Shown piece after piece: positions 32,194-40,506 of a DNA stretch of 64,000 nucleotides. This stretch comes from an uncultured Bacteroidales bacterium. GTDB lineage: Bacteria; Bacteroidota; Bacteroidia; Bacteroidales; Paludibacteraceae. The notes below the pieces were generated by a model, which was not told where the DNA came from, did not search any database, and was given only the letters and a program-made list of their open reading frames with translations. Numbering within the stretch: the stretch's first letter is position 1; each line of letters opens with the position of its first letter. The stretch spans positions 1 through 64,000 of the forward strand of contig CAMUYI010000004.1 of NCBI GenBank assembly GCA_947164985.1. Direction: 5' to 3'. A program made the position numbers and the translations under genes.

Positions 32194-33086
32194 TATCGTT
32201 TCTCTGCTACGCGTAGTTTGGCGCTGCGGGCTCTCGGATTGCGTTCTACTTCTTCGGCACTCGCCTCGCGTCCTTTCTCTATCAAAGTAAAAGGACTCAA
32301 GTTGTTACCGTAAAAATCTTTCTCTATCGTGCCCTCGAGGTTGCCGCTCCTGAGGAAATTCTTTACCAGCCGGTCTTCGAGCGAGTGATAGGTCAGGATG
32401 GCTATTCGTCCTCCGGGTTTAAGCAGATCTCTGGCGGCTACCAGCATCTCCCGCAAGGCTCCCATCTCATCGTTCACTTCGATGCGCAAGGCTTGGAACA
32501 AGCGCGCCAATTCTTTACTCATCTCTGCCGGTATGCGCGAAGCGGCTACGAGATCTTCGGTACGTTCGATCGGTTTCTGACTGCGGGCTTTGCAGATATT
32601 CTTGGCGATGCCTCGACCGTTCTTTAGTTCACCGTAGAGGAAGAAGATCTTCGCCAATTCCTCTTCGCTGTATCCGTTTACGATATCTGCTGCCGTACGC
32701 TTTGCGGTCTGGTTCATACGCATGTCGAGGGGCGCACTAAAGCGAAAACTAAAACCGCGTTCGGGGCAATCAAAGTGGTGAAAACTAACCCCTAAATCAG
32801 CTAACAGACCGTCTATCTGTTCTACCCCGTAATAGTCCATCCAGTTACTCAGATACCGGAAATTGCTATGCACAAACGTCCATTTCGGATCATCTATCGC
32901 ATTCTGTAACGCATCTGCGTCCTGATCGAAGGAGAAGAGGTGACCGCCATCTTGTAAACACTCCATCATAGCGCGGCTGTGTCCTCCGCCTCCGAACGTG
33001 ACATCTACATAGACTCCTTGAGGCTTGATTGCCAAGCCCTCGATCGTCTCCTGTAGCAATGCAGGTATGTGATAGACTTCGTTCAT
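32193..33086 (-). CDS. rsmH: RsmH (MraW), 16S rRNA m4C1402 methyltransferase
   Basis: The 297-residue SAM-dependent methyltransferase has the SAM motif DVTFGGGGHSRAMME, the GLLADLGVSFHHFD loop, and the C-terminal NPRARSAKLRVAEK. It N4-methylates C1402 of 16S rRNA. The ATG at 33086 gives the family's HIPALLQETIEGL start; ten extra upstream residues would come from the repeat at 33093-33118. Confidence 0.95.
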   Translation of the reverse strand: MNEVYHIPALLQETIEGLAIKPQGVYVDVTFGGGGHSRAMMECLQDGGHLFSFDQDADALQNAIDDPKWTFVHSNFRYLSNWMDYYGVEQIDGLLADLGVSFHHFDCPERGFSFRFSAPLDMRMNQTAKRTAADIVNGYSEEELAKIFFLYGELKNGRGIAKNICKARSQKPIERTEDLVAASRIPAEMSKELARLFQALRIEVNDEMGALREMLVAARDLLKPGGRIAILTYHSLEDRLVKNFLRSGNLEGTIEKDFYGNNLSPFTLIEKGREASAEEVERNPRARSAKLRVAEKR

Positions 33087-33092
33087 AATTAT

Positions 33093-33118
33093 CAATGTAT
33101 AATGTACAATGTACAAGG
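33093..33118. repeat. Heptamer element before rsmH with GCGTCCTAGT flank
   Basis: Three units of AATGTAC/AATGTAT are followed by ACAAGGCGTCCTAGT. The same flank follows the element at 33677-33704. Confidence 0.75.
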
Positions 33119-33192
33119 CGTCCTAGTGAGTTTGGTATAAAACTTAAAGAACCGTACTTATCTTAAAAGTCCAAACAAACTAAAATAGCCCT

Positions 33193-33225
33193 TTGTTAAT
33201 TGTTCATTGTTAATTGTGCATTGTT
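33193..33225. repeat. Heptamer element at mraZ stop
   Basis: Five units (TTGTTAA, TTGTTCA, TTGTGCA) overlap the mraZ stop at 33210 and supply its last codons. Confidence 0.85.
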
Positions 33226-33668
33226 TTACTCATCTTGGCACGTAGACGTGCAGCGAGTTCTGTTTGACTAAGTTTCTTAGCCGCAAAGTTCTCCGGCGCC
33301 CAAAGAGCAAAACGATTCAGCATGCCGACAAACAGCACGTCGTTCTGCGCACTAATTGTCTCAAGGTTTTTCTTTTGCAGCAGGATGCGTCCCTGACCGT
33401 CCAGTTCCAAGTATTCGGCATCGGCCATGAATTGCATCAGGATGAGCTGATCTTCCGGATCCCACTCGTCCAGCGTCTGACGCAATTGTTCCACTTTTTC
33501 GTTCCAAACGCTCTCGGGGTAGAACATCAGGCACTCGTTGTCGGTATCCCGGCGCATCACAATGCGCTTGGACTCCTCTTCCGCCAGAATCTTACGATAC
33601 ACCGCCGGCACAAAGATACGTCCTTTGTCATCCAACTTCGCCTCGATATTTCCAATAAAGGTTTGCAT
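33210..33668 (-). CDS. mraZ: MraZ, dcw-cluster transcriptional regulator
   Basis: The 152-residue protein is made of two SpoVT/AbrB-like repeats: IEAKLDDKGRIFVPAVYRK near the N-terminus and LELDGQGRILL in the second half. MraZ forms a ring oligomer and represses its own operon by binding TGGGN repeats. Two such repeats with 10-bp period lie upstream at 33758-33772. It is first in the division cluster. Confidence 0.94.
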   Translation of the reverse strand: MQTFIGNIEAKLDDKGRIFVPAVYRKILAEEESKRIVMRRDTDNECLMFYPESVWNEKVEQLRQTLDEWDPEDQLILMQFMADAEYLELDGQGRILLQKKNLETISAQNDVLFVGMLNRFALWAPENFAAKKLSQTELAARLRAKMSKTMHN

Positions 33669-33676
33669 ATGATTAA

Positions 33677-33714
33677 TTTACAATTTACAATTCACAATTT
33701 ACAAAGCGTCCTAG
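33677..33714. repeat. Heptamer element in mraZ leader with GCGTCCTAGT flank
   Basis: Four units of TTTACAA/TTCACAA are followed by AGCGTCCTAGT. The element lies between the promoter and the mraZ start. Confidence 0.85.
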
Positions 33715-33731
33715 TATGTTGAAATCGGGTG

Positions 33732-33739
33732 CAAAGATA
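33732..33739 (-). promoter_or_regulatory. -7 box of the dcw operon
   Basis: TATCTTTG lies 64 bases before mraZ. No YTTG is found at the -33 position, which is occupied by the G-rich MraZ-like site. Confidence 0.65.
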
Positions 33740-33757
33740 CAAAAAATATTTGATATT

Positions 33758-33773
33758 CCCCACATTTCCCCAC
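33758..33773 (-). promoter_or_regulatory. Candidate MraZ operator
   Basis: On the minus strand TGGGG-AAATG-TGGGG forms two TGGGN repeats at a 10-bp period, which matches the operator known for MraZ. It lies directly upstream of the mraZ -7 box, about where the -33 box should be. Confidence 0.7.
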
Positions 33774-33785
33774 AAAAAAAATTAT

Positions 33786-33817
33786 CAATTGTTTTATTAA
33801 CAGGTTTTCAACAATTG
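33786..33817. other. Inverted repeat CAATTGTT/AACAATTG
   Basis: Eight-base perfect arms with a 16-base spacer lie between the dcw promoter and the hairpin at 33827-33864. Its function is unknown. Confidence 0.4.
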
Positions 33818-33826
33818 TAGATATAC

Positions 33827-33864
33827 AATAACTCGCGTAAATTCAATGACTTACGCGAGTTATT
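33827..33864 (-). terminator. Strong hairpin after the C10 peptidase gene
   Basis: Perfect 14-bp arms (AATAACTCGCGTAA) with a 10-base loop lie 39 bases past the peptidase stop. This is a likely terminator separating it from the dcw operon, although the following T-run is poor. Confidence 0.65.
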
Positions 33865-33902
33865 AACAATTTAATAAAATTGTGGGGTAAAATGGAGGGC
33901 GC

Positions 33903-35015
33903 TTATTGGATTCGTTGTCCTTGAACCGTATAAATGCAATTATTACGTACAATCACCACTTGCCCGTTTCGCAATTCTTTGCTTGCGCGAACGGTCTCAT
34001 CTGCCTCTGTCTGCTCGATAGCTTGATGATAAACGGGGCGGATATTGAGGACTACACGTTGGTTAGTGTTGGAATAGTTGTCAGTATCCGGTTGTAGTTT
34101 GCGAAGCAAGAACCAACCGTTATAGTGACCGCTCCAACCCCAGTTTACATGAAACATAGTGCGCTTACCGCCAGTAGATGCTATCGTCTCAATCTTGTAG
34201 CCGTCCAGAACAAATGCGTGTCCGCCATTGGTGGATGTACCTGCATAGAGTACCGGTAGACCTTTGTTAAATTGCTCTTGCAAATTTTCGGTCCAATCTT
34301 CCCAGTTAGGTGAATCGGACTCATAGTATTTCATGTCATTGGAATAGCAGAAATACGTACGGAGGGCGTTATATGAATTTTGAATATTCGATCCGCTTGC
34401 TTCTTGGGAATAGTTCATATTCACCGAAGCACCACATGCTAGCATCAGGTTAGCTACAGCAGTAGCTTGCGTATCGTTCCACTTGGGATAACCCATTATA
34501 CTATACGTGTATTGCTCCAACATATTGTCCCAATCGAAGGGATGCTGCGAAAAGACGAATGTAGCCGCACCGCTAGATGAGGTATAGGTGGCTTCTCCGG
34601 TGCCTACTTGCGGGTGCTTCCAGTAACGCATAATCTGCGCCATAGCGGTAGCCACACAACCCGTAATAGCACGACCGCCATTGATGATCGGACATAAGTC
34701 GTTGTATGGCGTACTTTGATCGTACTCAATCTTGCCTAATAACGGACCCACAGAATCATTCTCTGCGAGAGCGAATTGAACAAAAGCGGCTTCATCCGAT
34801 TCTACGCCTGTGTAGGTACTCAAGAGTGATTGTAACTCGATAGGCATGTTGTTGATGTCCTCGTCCCGATCGAATTCGGCAAGAACAACGGCTTGCTCAC
34901 CCGTACTTGTCAGTACACTGTGCCCTGCAATCTTTTCCATCTTGTAAGGGCTAATGGCCATGACCGTCATTGCGGAAAGCACCATTGTCATGGTTAATGA
35001 TACAATTTTTTTCAT
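33903..35015 (-). CDS. Secreted C10 family (streptopain-like) cysteine peptidase
   Basis: The 370-residue exported peptidase has a signal peptide (VLSAMTVMA), a propeptide (to about 110) and a C10 catalytic domain. The nucleophile Cys is in GRAITGCVATAMAQIMRYW and the active-site His in GGHAFVLDGYK. The C-terminal tail VVIVRNNCIYTVQGQRIQ resembles the short terminal module of many Bacteroidales surface proteins. It is 6 bases downstream of the M6 peptidase and presumably cotranscribed. Confidence 0.9.
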   Translation of the reverse strand: MKKIVSLTMTMVLSAMTVMAISPYKMEKIAGHSVLTSTGEQAVVLAEFDRDEDINNMPIELQSLLSTYTGVESDEAAFVQFALAENDSVGPLLGKIEYDQSTPYNDLCPIINGGRAITGCVATAMAQIMRYWKHPQVGTGEATYTSSSGAATFVFSQHPFDWDNMLEQYTYSIMGYPKWNDTQATAVANLMLACGASVNMNYSQEASGSNIQNSYNALRTYFCYSNDMKYYESDSPNWEDWTENLQEQFNKGLPVLYAGTSTNGGHAFVLDGYKIETIASTGGKRTMFHVNWGWSGHYNGWFLLRKLQPDTDNYSNTNQRVVLNIRPVYHQAIEQTEADETVRASKELRNGQVVIVRNNCIYTVQGQRIQ

Positions 35016-35021
35016 ATGCTT

Positions 35022-37418
35022 TTATTGTTTATAAATGAATTTCGCCCATAAGTCTTTTCTTTCCATGTGGTCGGCAAATAACTTAATCAGGTAGAGATGG
35101 CCCTTGGTTAACTTATCTACCGGTATTTGGGGATTGATGACTCCACCATCCAGTGTTTGTATATCCATCATCCTTCCTTCTGCATCGTAAATAGCCATAT
35201 GAGTTCCTTCAGGAAGAGGGGTATCCGTGAGAAGTATATAACTTCCATCCTCGCACAAAACCACCGGTATCTGGTTATCTTGTTGTATATCTTTGAGTGT
35301 GTAAGTAATTAATTCTTTATTCGGAGATATGTTTTCAAAACAGCTCTTATGTTCGGCTGCTTGTACAGTGATCCGATAGAAAGTACCCGATTTGAGATCC
35401 GAGAAGATGGCAACGGTGCCAGGAGCCAGCACTTCGCGTTGCTCTTTTTCGGTATACGTGATAGTAGTATCTTCTTTCTTGCCCTGATATAAGGTCAGGT
35501 AGTAATATTCGGCATCTTCCACATCCGTCCATGTCACACGGAAAGAAGTAGTGGTCTGGTTTTCCGCCATGATCGTATCTGTGGCGGTAATAAAAGTAGG
35601 TCTCGGAGCAATGCCGTAGAGCGTCCGTAAGGTATAATCCGTACTATCTTCGGTGAAAATAGTTAAGAGACCCGTTGTAGCGGAGCATGACTGCCGTGTC
35701 GGGGCATAGCGGATATGTAAATTACGGTGATAGTTCCCGTCTTGAATCGTATCCGTCAAAGTCTTTCCAAAATAACTCCATGTAATCCCATCCCACGAAA
35801 GGGCGAAACGACCTGTCATACGGATATATAAGTGTTCCGACGACAATCCTTGACCGGATATCGTCACGGTTTTTTCGTCGTACTCAATAACCTGCTTGTT
35901 AAAGGTGCTGACAAAAGTATCCAATTCTTGCGGCGTTAGTTGGATCTTTAACTCAGAGCCGTCACCAACAGAGAACGATACGTTTCCATCCGCGTGCTCG
36001 AATATGTTGAATAGCCGGAAATCCGATAGCGTTTGTCCGTTGTTGAGGGTGGGCAGGAAAGATGTTACTCCTCCTTGACCAGGGTAGGTGTCTGACGCGG
36101 ATGATTGTGTTTGGCCGGACTGAATAGCCTCTACCACATCGTATCCTAAAGGTGTGTGATTGTTAAAGGTATTCTCGTACCAGCGGTTTTGCGAGAAAGT
36201 AATATGTGATATCAACAATCCTGTTCCCGTAAGGCACGAACTGATACTGTCCCATCCCACCCGTTGTCGGTTTTCAATCATGAAATACTCAGAGGGATTA
36301 GGAGAGTAGGGGTTGAGATTGTGGTCTGTCTTAGCAAAGATATACGCACTATTGGTCTGCTCCAATGAACCCAACTTGTGTTGCAAAGGAGAGGTGAGTT
36401 GCAGAGGAGTTAGCCAACCCATCATAAACCGTTCGAAAGCGGAATAAACAGGGGGTGTACGCGAATTATTATTATAGCATCCGGAACACATGACATCCCA
36501 TGCGTCTACCGTGTATGCATCTCTATTGACTGTGTTGTATAGGTCAGGAAGTCCCAGCACATGTCCGAACTCATGACAGAAAGTGCCGATATTGGCCATG
36601 ATGGATCCCTTGCTGCCTCGCAACTCGGAGGTCATGAGATAAGCGGTAAGAATCTTCCCGCTCACGCGTGTGGTATTCCATATGGTACTCTGATGAGGCC
36701 AGATGCTTTTTGCTTCACCGCCTTCCGCTTCATTATGTCCGGCTGTAACAACTGCAACTAAATCGACGTATCCGCTGTTTTTATTATCATATTTCGTGAA
36801 GTCAACACCCGCTGCCTCCGCAAGTTTGGTGACTTCTTTTACTAATTCTTGTGCGTTTTTGCTACTGGAATACGTGGTGTTGCCGCCGTAGTATTCTTCG
36901 TTGCGGGAAAGCGTATATGGACCATAGACATCAAATTGTACATCCAGCATGTTATTGGAGGATGCCAGGTAATAGTCGCGTACAGAGCCGGTAGAGCCAT
37001 TATCGGCATAATGGTTCTCATTGTATAGTTTCGTAAAATGCGAAACAGGATCCTGAATTACAAAACTCTTATCAGCATATTGTGCAAGCAAAACAACCAC
37101 ACGAACCGTACCTGTCTTTGGAAAATCGGTATAGGCGTTACTTTGCTGGCGGGTCCTTCGTGACTGTGCTCGCTTTTGGAGCGTCGATACCTTGGTCGTG
37201 TTGACGGAATGCAACAACCCCGTATCGTCTTTATCCCAATAATTGCCGTTTAGGTCTTCATACCAGTGATAGAACTCGTCTCCACATAAGATCACGCGGA
37301 GAGGTTCTCCATCATGGGTGGTAGCCTCCAGCAAAGCCTTCTCTGCAGGGACACCATAGGCTGTCCCGCTCACTATGACGAGCGAGAGAAAAAGGAATAT
37401 GTCCCTGAGAGTACGCAT
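35022..37418 (-). CDS. Secreted M6-family metallopeptidase with FnIII and sorting-like domains
   Basis: The 798-residue exported protein has a signal peptide and an immune-inhibitor-A-like M6 catalytic domain (about 90-420) with zinc motif HEFGHVLGLPDLY. A beta-rich region follows, then a fibronectin-III-like domain (about 600-700) and a C-terminal domain with MAIYDAEGRMMD and LTKGHLYLIKLF, like type IX secretion sorting domains. It likely degrades extracellular host or dietary protein. It forms an operon with the C10 peptidase. Confidence 0.9.
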   Translation of the reverse strand: MRTLRDIFLFLSLVIVSGTAYGVPAEKALLEATTHDGEPLRVILCGDEFYHWYEDLNGNYWDKDDTGLLHSVNTTKVSTLQKRAQSRRTRQQSNAYTDFPKTGTVRVVVLLAQYADKSFVIQDPVSHFTKLYNENHYADNGSTGSVRDYYLASSNNMLDVQFDVYGPYTLSRNEEYYGGNTTYSSSKNAQELVKEVTKLAEAAGVDFTKYDNKNSGYVDLVAVVTAGHNEAEGGEAKSIWPHQSTIWNTTRVSGKILTAYLMTSELRGSKGSIMANIGTFCHEFGHVLGLPDLYNTVNRDAYTVDAWDVMCSGCYNNNSRTPPVYSAFERFMMGWLTPLQLTSPLQHKLGSLEQTNSAYIFAKTDHNLNPYSPNPSEYFMIENRQRVGWDSISSCLTGTGLLISHITFSQNRWYENTFNNHTPLGYDVVEAIQSGQTQSSASDTYPGQGGVTSFLPTLNNGQTLSDFRLFNIFEHADGNVSFSVGDGSELKIQLTPQELDTFVSTFNKQVIEYDEKTVTISGQGLSSEHLYIRMTGRFALSWDGITWSYFGKTLTDTIQDGNYHRNLHIRYAPTRQSCSATTGLLTIFTEDSTDYTLRTLYGIAPRPTFITATDTIMAENQTTTSFRVTWTDVEDAEYYYLTLYQGKKEDTTITYTEKEQREVLAPGTVAIFSDLKSGTFYRITVQAAEHKSCFENISPNKELITYTLKDIQQDNQIPVVLCEDGSYILLTDTPLPEGTHMAIYDAEGRMMDIQTLDGGVINPQIPVDKLTKGHLYLIKLFADHMERKDLWAKFIYKQ

Positions 37419-37436
37419 TGGAGTTCTTCTTATATT

Positions 37437-37475
37437 ACTACAATACCACGCGCAATATGCCCGTGGTGTTGTAGT
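37437..37475 (-). terminator. Hairpin terminator of the SusC/SusD/Ig operon
   Basis: Fourteen-base arms (ACTACAATACCACG and its near-complement, one mismatch) with an 11-base loop lie 21 bases past the Ig-lipoprotein stop. Confidence 0.65.
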
Positions 37476-37496
37476 AAACGTGTATTTTAAAGAAAT

Positions 37497-38732
37497 TTAT
37501 TTCTTTTTAATTTCTGCTTTGCGATTAAGAGCAGCCTGGTGACGTGCCTTCTGTTCCGGAGTCAACATATGTACTTGGAAACTCTGACGTTTTGGGGCTA
37601 CCTTGTGTGCAGGTGCACTTGCTGCAGCAGCTGCTAATTCATACTTGTAGTTTTGACCGAAGGTGACAAGAGAGTCAACGAGTTCAAAAGAGGTCTCTGT
37701 CTCACGGAAATGTACACCATATGTGTGGAACTCATTGGTTGTAGTATCCTCATCGAATAACAGTTCGTCTGCCGTTAATTTGTAAGACTCAATACTACAC
37801 ATATAACCGGAAGCAGAATAGTTGTTGTTGATATCTACCCAACCTTTTCCAAAAAAGAGTTCCGGAATTGCAGATCCATAATAACCATCGTCGCTATAAC
37901 CTTCTTCCTTGGTATGGTATTCGTATGTGGTCAATGTAGCTCCGCTAATTTGCGTTGCAGCTAACTCAATAGCTTGTCTTGCTCTCGTTTGGTCTTTATC
38001 TATGTAGGCGGCTGTCATATAGTCACTGATAGCCCCTGCAAATGCCGGTTGGTTAATAGAAGCTTCATAACCTACATTAGAATATGCACTATCCGCGTAT
38101 TCGCTGAGAATATACCATTTTCCTAAAATGAAATAGGCAGGTTGACCTCCATTGCACCATGCTGGAGCCCAGTCAAAAGGAGCATCAAAAGAAAGGATAG
38201 CACCTTTATCTGCACCAGCAAGATCTAATTCATCATTTACATAGAAACCCTCTGTGAAAAGCTCTACGTGGCAAAGAGCTTGCTTGCATACATACGGACC
38301 CCAACCTGGAGCAGAAAGGGTATCCAACTTATCGGAATACGTGGTATCCCAGTTGAGAACAAATGCTCCAGTAAAGTTTAGTGTCTCATACACCGATTTA
38401 ACGGTTACTTCGCATGTAGCGGTGAAGTCACCTGCTTTTGCGGTAATCTTAGCTTGACCGATTGCTTCTGCGGTTACGGTACCGTTGTTGCTTACAGAAG
38501 CAACATCTGGGTTGGAACTCGTCCACTTGATAGCAACGTTAGCACCTGCAGGCTCTGTCATAGCAGCCAAACGTGTGCTCTCGCCAGGAGTTAAAACCAG
38601 TTGAGCCGGCTTTACAGTAAGATTCGTGATGGTGTTAGTCACCTCGCCAGGTTTGTCTTGTGGGTCACAACCGGTAATGGTGAATGCTACGAATGTCATA
38701 GCAATCAACGAAAAAATAATACTCTTTTTCAT
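37497..38732 (-). CDS. Ig-like (BIG_2) domain lipoprotein of the Sus locus
   Basis: The 411-residue lipoprotein (FTITGCDPQ) has an N-terminal bacterial Ig-like group 2 domain (about 32-115; SSNPDVASVSNNGTVTA, GQAKITAKAGD). A long domain of unknown fold follows, and the C-terminus is basic (ARHQAALNRKAEIKKK). Third genes of SusCD operons are usually surface glycan- or peptide-binding proteins, and this is the likely role. No enzyme gene is linked, so the ligand is unknown. Confidence 0.75.
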   Translation of the reverse strand: MKKSIIFSLIAMTFVAFTITGCDPQDKPGEVTNTITNLTVKPAQLVLTPGESTRLAAMTEPAGANVAIKWTSSNPDVASVSNNGTVTAEAIGQAKITAKAGDFTATCEVTVKSVYETLNFTGAFVLNWDTTYSDKLDTLSAPGWGPYVCKQALCHVELFTEGFYVNDELDLAGADKGAILSFDAPFDWAPAWCNGGQPAYFILGKWYILSEYADSAYSNVGYEASINQPAFAGAISDYMTAAYIDKDQTRARQAIELAATQISGATLTTYEYHTKEEGYSDDGYYGSAIPELFFGKGWVDINNNYSASGYMCSIESYKLTADELLFDEDTTTNEFHTYGVHFRETETSFELVDSLVTFGQNYKYELAAAAASAPAHKVAPKRQSFQVHMLTPEQKARHQAALNRKAEIKKK

Positions 38733-38781
38733 ACTTCGAAAAATTTTGTGGTTAATATAATTTCCTATTTTAGGTCCTCAT

Positions 38782-40488
38782 TTAGTCGCCTAGATGAGGA
38801 TTGTAGTTTGTCTCCGATGCTGGAATCTGCATCGTGTATTTCGTTTCATCGTCATAGGCGATTTCTTTGCTCTTTTCATAAGAGTGGTTTCCTCCTCTAC
38901 GTACTTTCTCTTCTACGCTCATGGTCTCTTCGTTCAAATGCTTGTATTTATGACAAGTCAAACGACGGAAGGTCTGTAAACCGTATCCTTCTCCCCACAA
39001 CTCAACTCGCCAGTTCAGGATGAGAGCTTGGATAAAAGCTTCGGCATCGGTAGAGAGGGACGGCTTATAGTTGGTGGTATACTCGCTTACTGCTAACGGG
39101 TCTTCCAAGTTGACACGCTCGTCCAAGATATTGCACAGATACATAGCTGCAGAATCTTGGAGCCCCAAGAAGTAGCATGCTTCCGCTGCAATGAGATGCA
39201 TCAACTCAATACGCATAAATACGTTATCGCTCAGCCATTCACGATCGATATTATCTGTAGCCGTAGATGTCGGATTCTTTGCTGAGAAATATTTCTTATC
39301 CGGACAAAGCGTATACGTGCTGTTTGCCGATCCGTCATTAAACCATTGTTTGCGGATATCCCAAGAAGGAATCTCATTGTATAGGTTTTTGTCAATGGCT
39401 TTCGTTCCTCCTACCCATGCATAAGAGTAGGAGTGGATGTCCACATGACCTTGGAACGATGCCAAGCCACCGGTGGTCTCAACCGTTACGTTCTGTCCCC
39501 ACATCCATGATTTATCCTCCACGTTATTGAAACCGGTTGTCAATACTGAACGGTTGGGGATGATCTCGTGTTTATGTTCGTTGATAACGGCATCCGCATA
39601 CATCAACGCTTTGCGCATAGGTTCTTCCAATAAGGGGTTGTCGGAACTTACGTTAATTTCACGTGCGCGGTTGAGGTAGAAATACGCCAATATACCGCGA
39701 GCCACATTGATGTCCACCTCTAACTTACTGGATCCTTCATACTCCTTGCCAAAGGCATCGAAGATCGAGATGGCGGTCGTCAAGTCTTTGTCAATGAGAT
39801 TAAAGACCTCATTAATCATAGCAAGCGGCTGTGCACCATCATTCATGTTCGCCTCGGTATACAAGGGGAAGCAAGGATAATTCGTCAGATTGTAGCCTCC
39901 GAGGAACAAGTGGTCAATGGTCGGCACGAAGAAACGTAAAAGACTCGAATATACATATCCGCGCATGGTCAAAGCCTGAGCAAAGTAAATCGCATTCAAC
40001 GAGTCTTTCTCATCATAGTGATAGACTACATTGCCAGAACCGTCCAATACCTGTAAGCCGTTGGTCGGCATACCGTATTTCTGCAAATTATTCCAGAAAG
40101 AGGTCTGGTTCTTAACGGTTGCAATCACCATATTGATGTTTCGCATCATACCGTAGTAATGAGTCCATAAATAGCCGCTACGATACTCACGAGTCAATTG
40201 ACGCTCATCGTACATGAACCAACCGTACGATTCGTCGGTTAAGGCCATATCGCAACATAATAAATCACCATACATATCAATTGAACGTTGGCCGAAATGC
40301 TCAGTCGAACTAACTGCGTACATCGTCGAATATACGCCACGCATGGATCCTTCCAACTTATTATCCAATTGGTCATATTGCTCTTGGATCAAGGTGCTTC
40401 CAATAGGAGGTTGGTCCAAAAAATCTTCGCAGCCTGCAAAAGATACTGCTGCTGTGAGCAAAAGTACTAATTTAGTTATCTTTTTCAT
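38782..40488 (-). CDS. SusD/RagB family nutrient-binding lipoprotein (locus A)
   Basis: The 568-residue protein has a lipoprotein signal (AAVSFAGCEDFLDQPP; the CxxFLD start is the SusD hallmark) and the TPR-containing SusD fold, including AEACYFLGLQDSA and ELWGEGYGLQTFRRL toward the C-terminus. It caps the SusC channel at the cell surface and binds the imported ligand. It lies 18 bases after susC and has an unusually good Shine-Dalgarno. Confidence 0.92.
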   Translation of the reverse strand: MKKITKLVLLLTAAVSFAGCEDFLDQPPIGSTLIQEQYDQLDNKLEGSMRGVYSTMYAVSSTEHFGQRSIDMYGDLLCCDMALTDESYGWFMYDERQLTREYRSGYLWTHYYGMMRNINMVIATVKNQTSFWNNLQKYGMPTNGLQVLDGSGNVVYHYDEKDSLNAIYFAQALTMRGYVYSSLLRFFVPTIDHLFLGGYNLTNYPCFPLYTEANMNDGAQPLAMINEVFNLIDKDLTTAISIFDAFGKEYEGSSKLEVDINVARGILAYFYLNRAREINVSSDNPLLEEPMRKALMYADAVINEHKHEIIPNRSVLTTGFNNVEDKSWMWGQNVTVETTGGLASFQGHVDIHSYSYAWVGGTKAIDKNLYNEIPSWDIRKQWFNDGSANSTYTLCPDKKYFSAKNPTSTATDNIDREWLSDNVFMRIELMHLIAAEACYFLGLQDSAAMYLCNILDERVNLEDPLAVSEYTTNYKPSLSTDAEAFIQALILNWRVELWGEGYGLQTFRRLTCHKYKHLNEETMSVEEKVRRGGNHSYEKSKEIAYDDETKYTMQIPASETNYNPHLGD

Positions 40489-40494
40489 ATTGTT

Positions 40495-40503
40495 ACCTCC
40501 TTT
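40495..40503 (-). promoter_or_regulatory. Strong Shine-Dalgarno before susD-like gene
   Basis: AAAAGGAGGT lies 6 bases before the ATG at 40488. Confidence 0.7.
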
Positions 40504-40506
40504 TCT

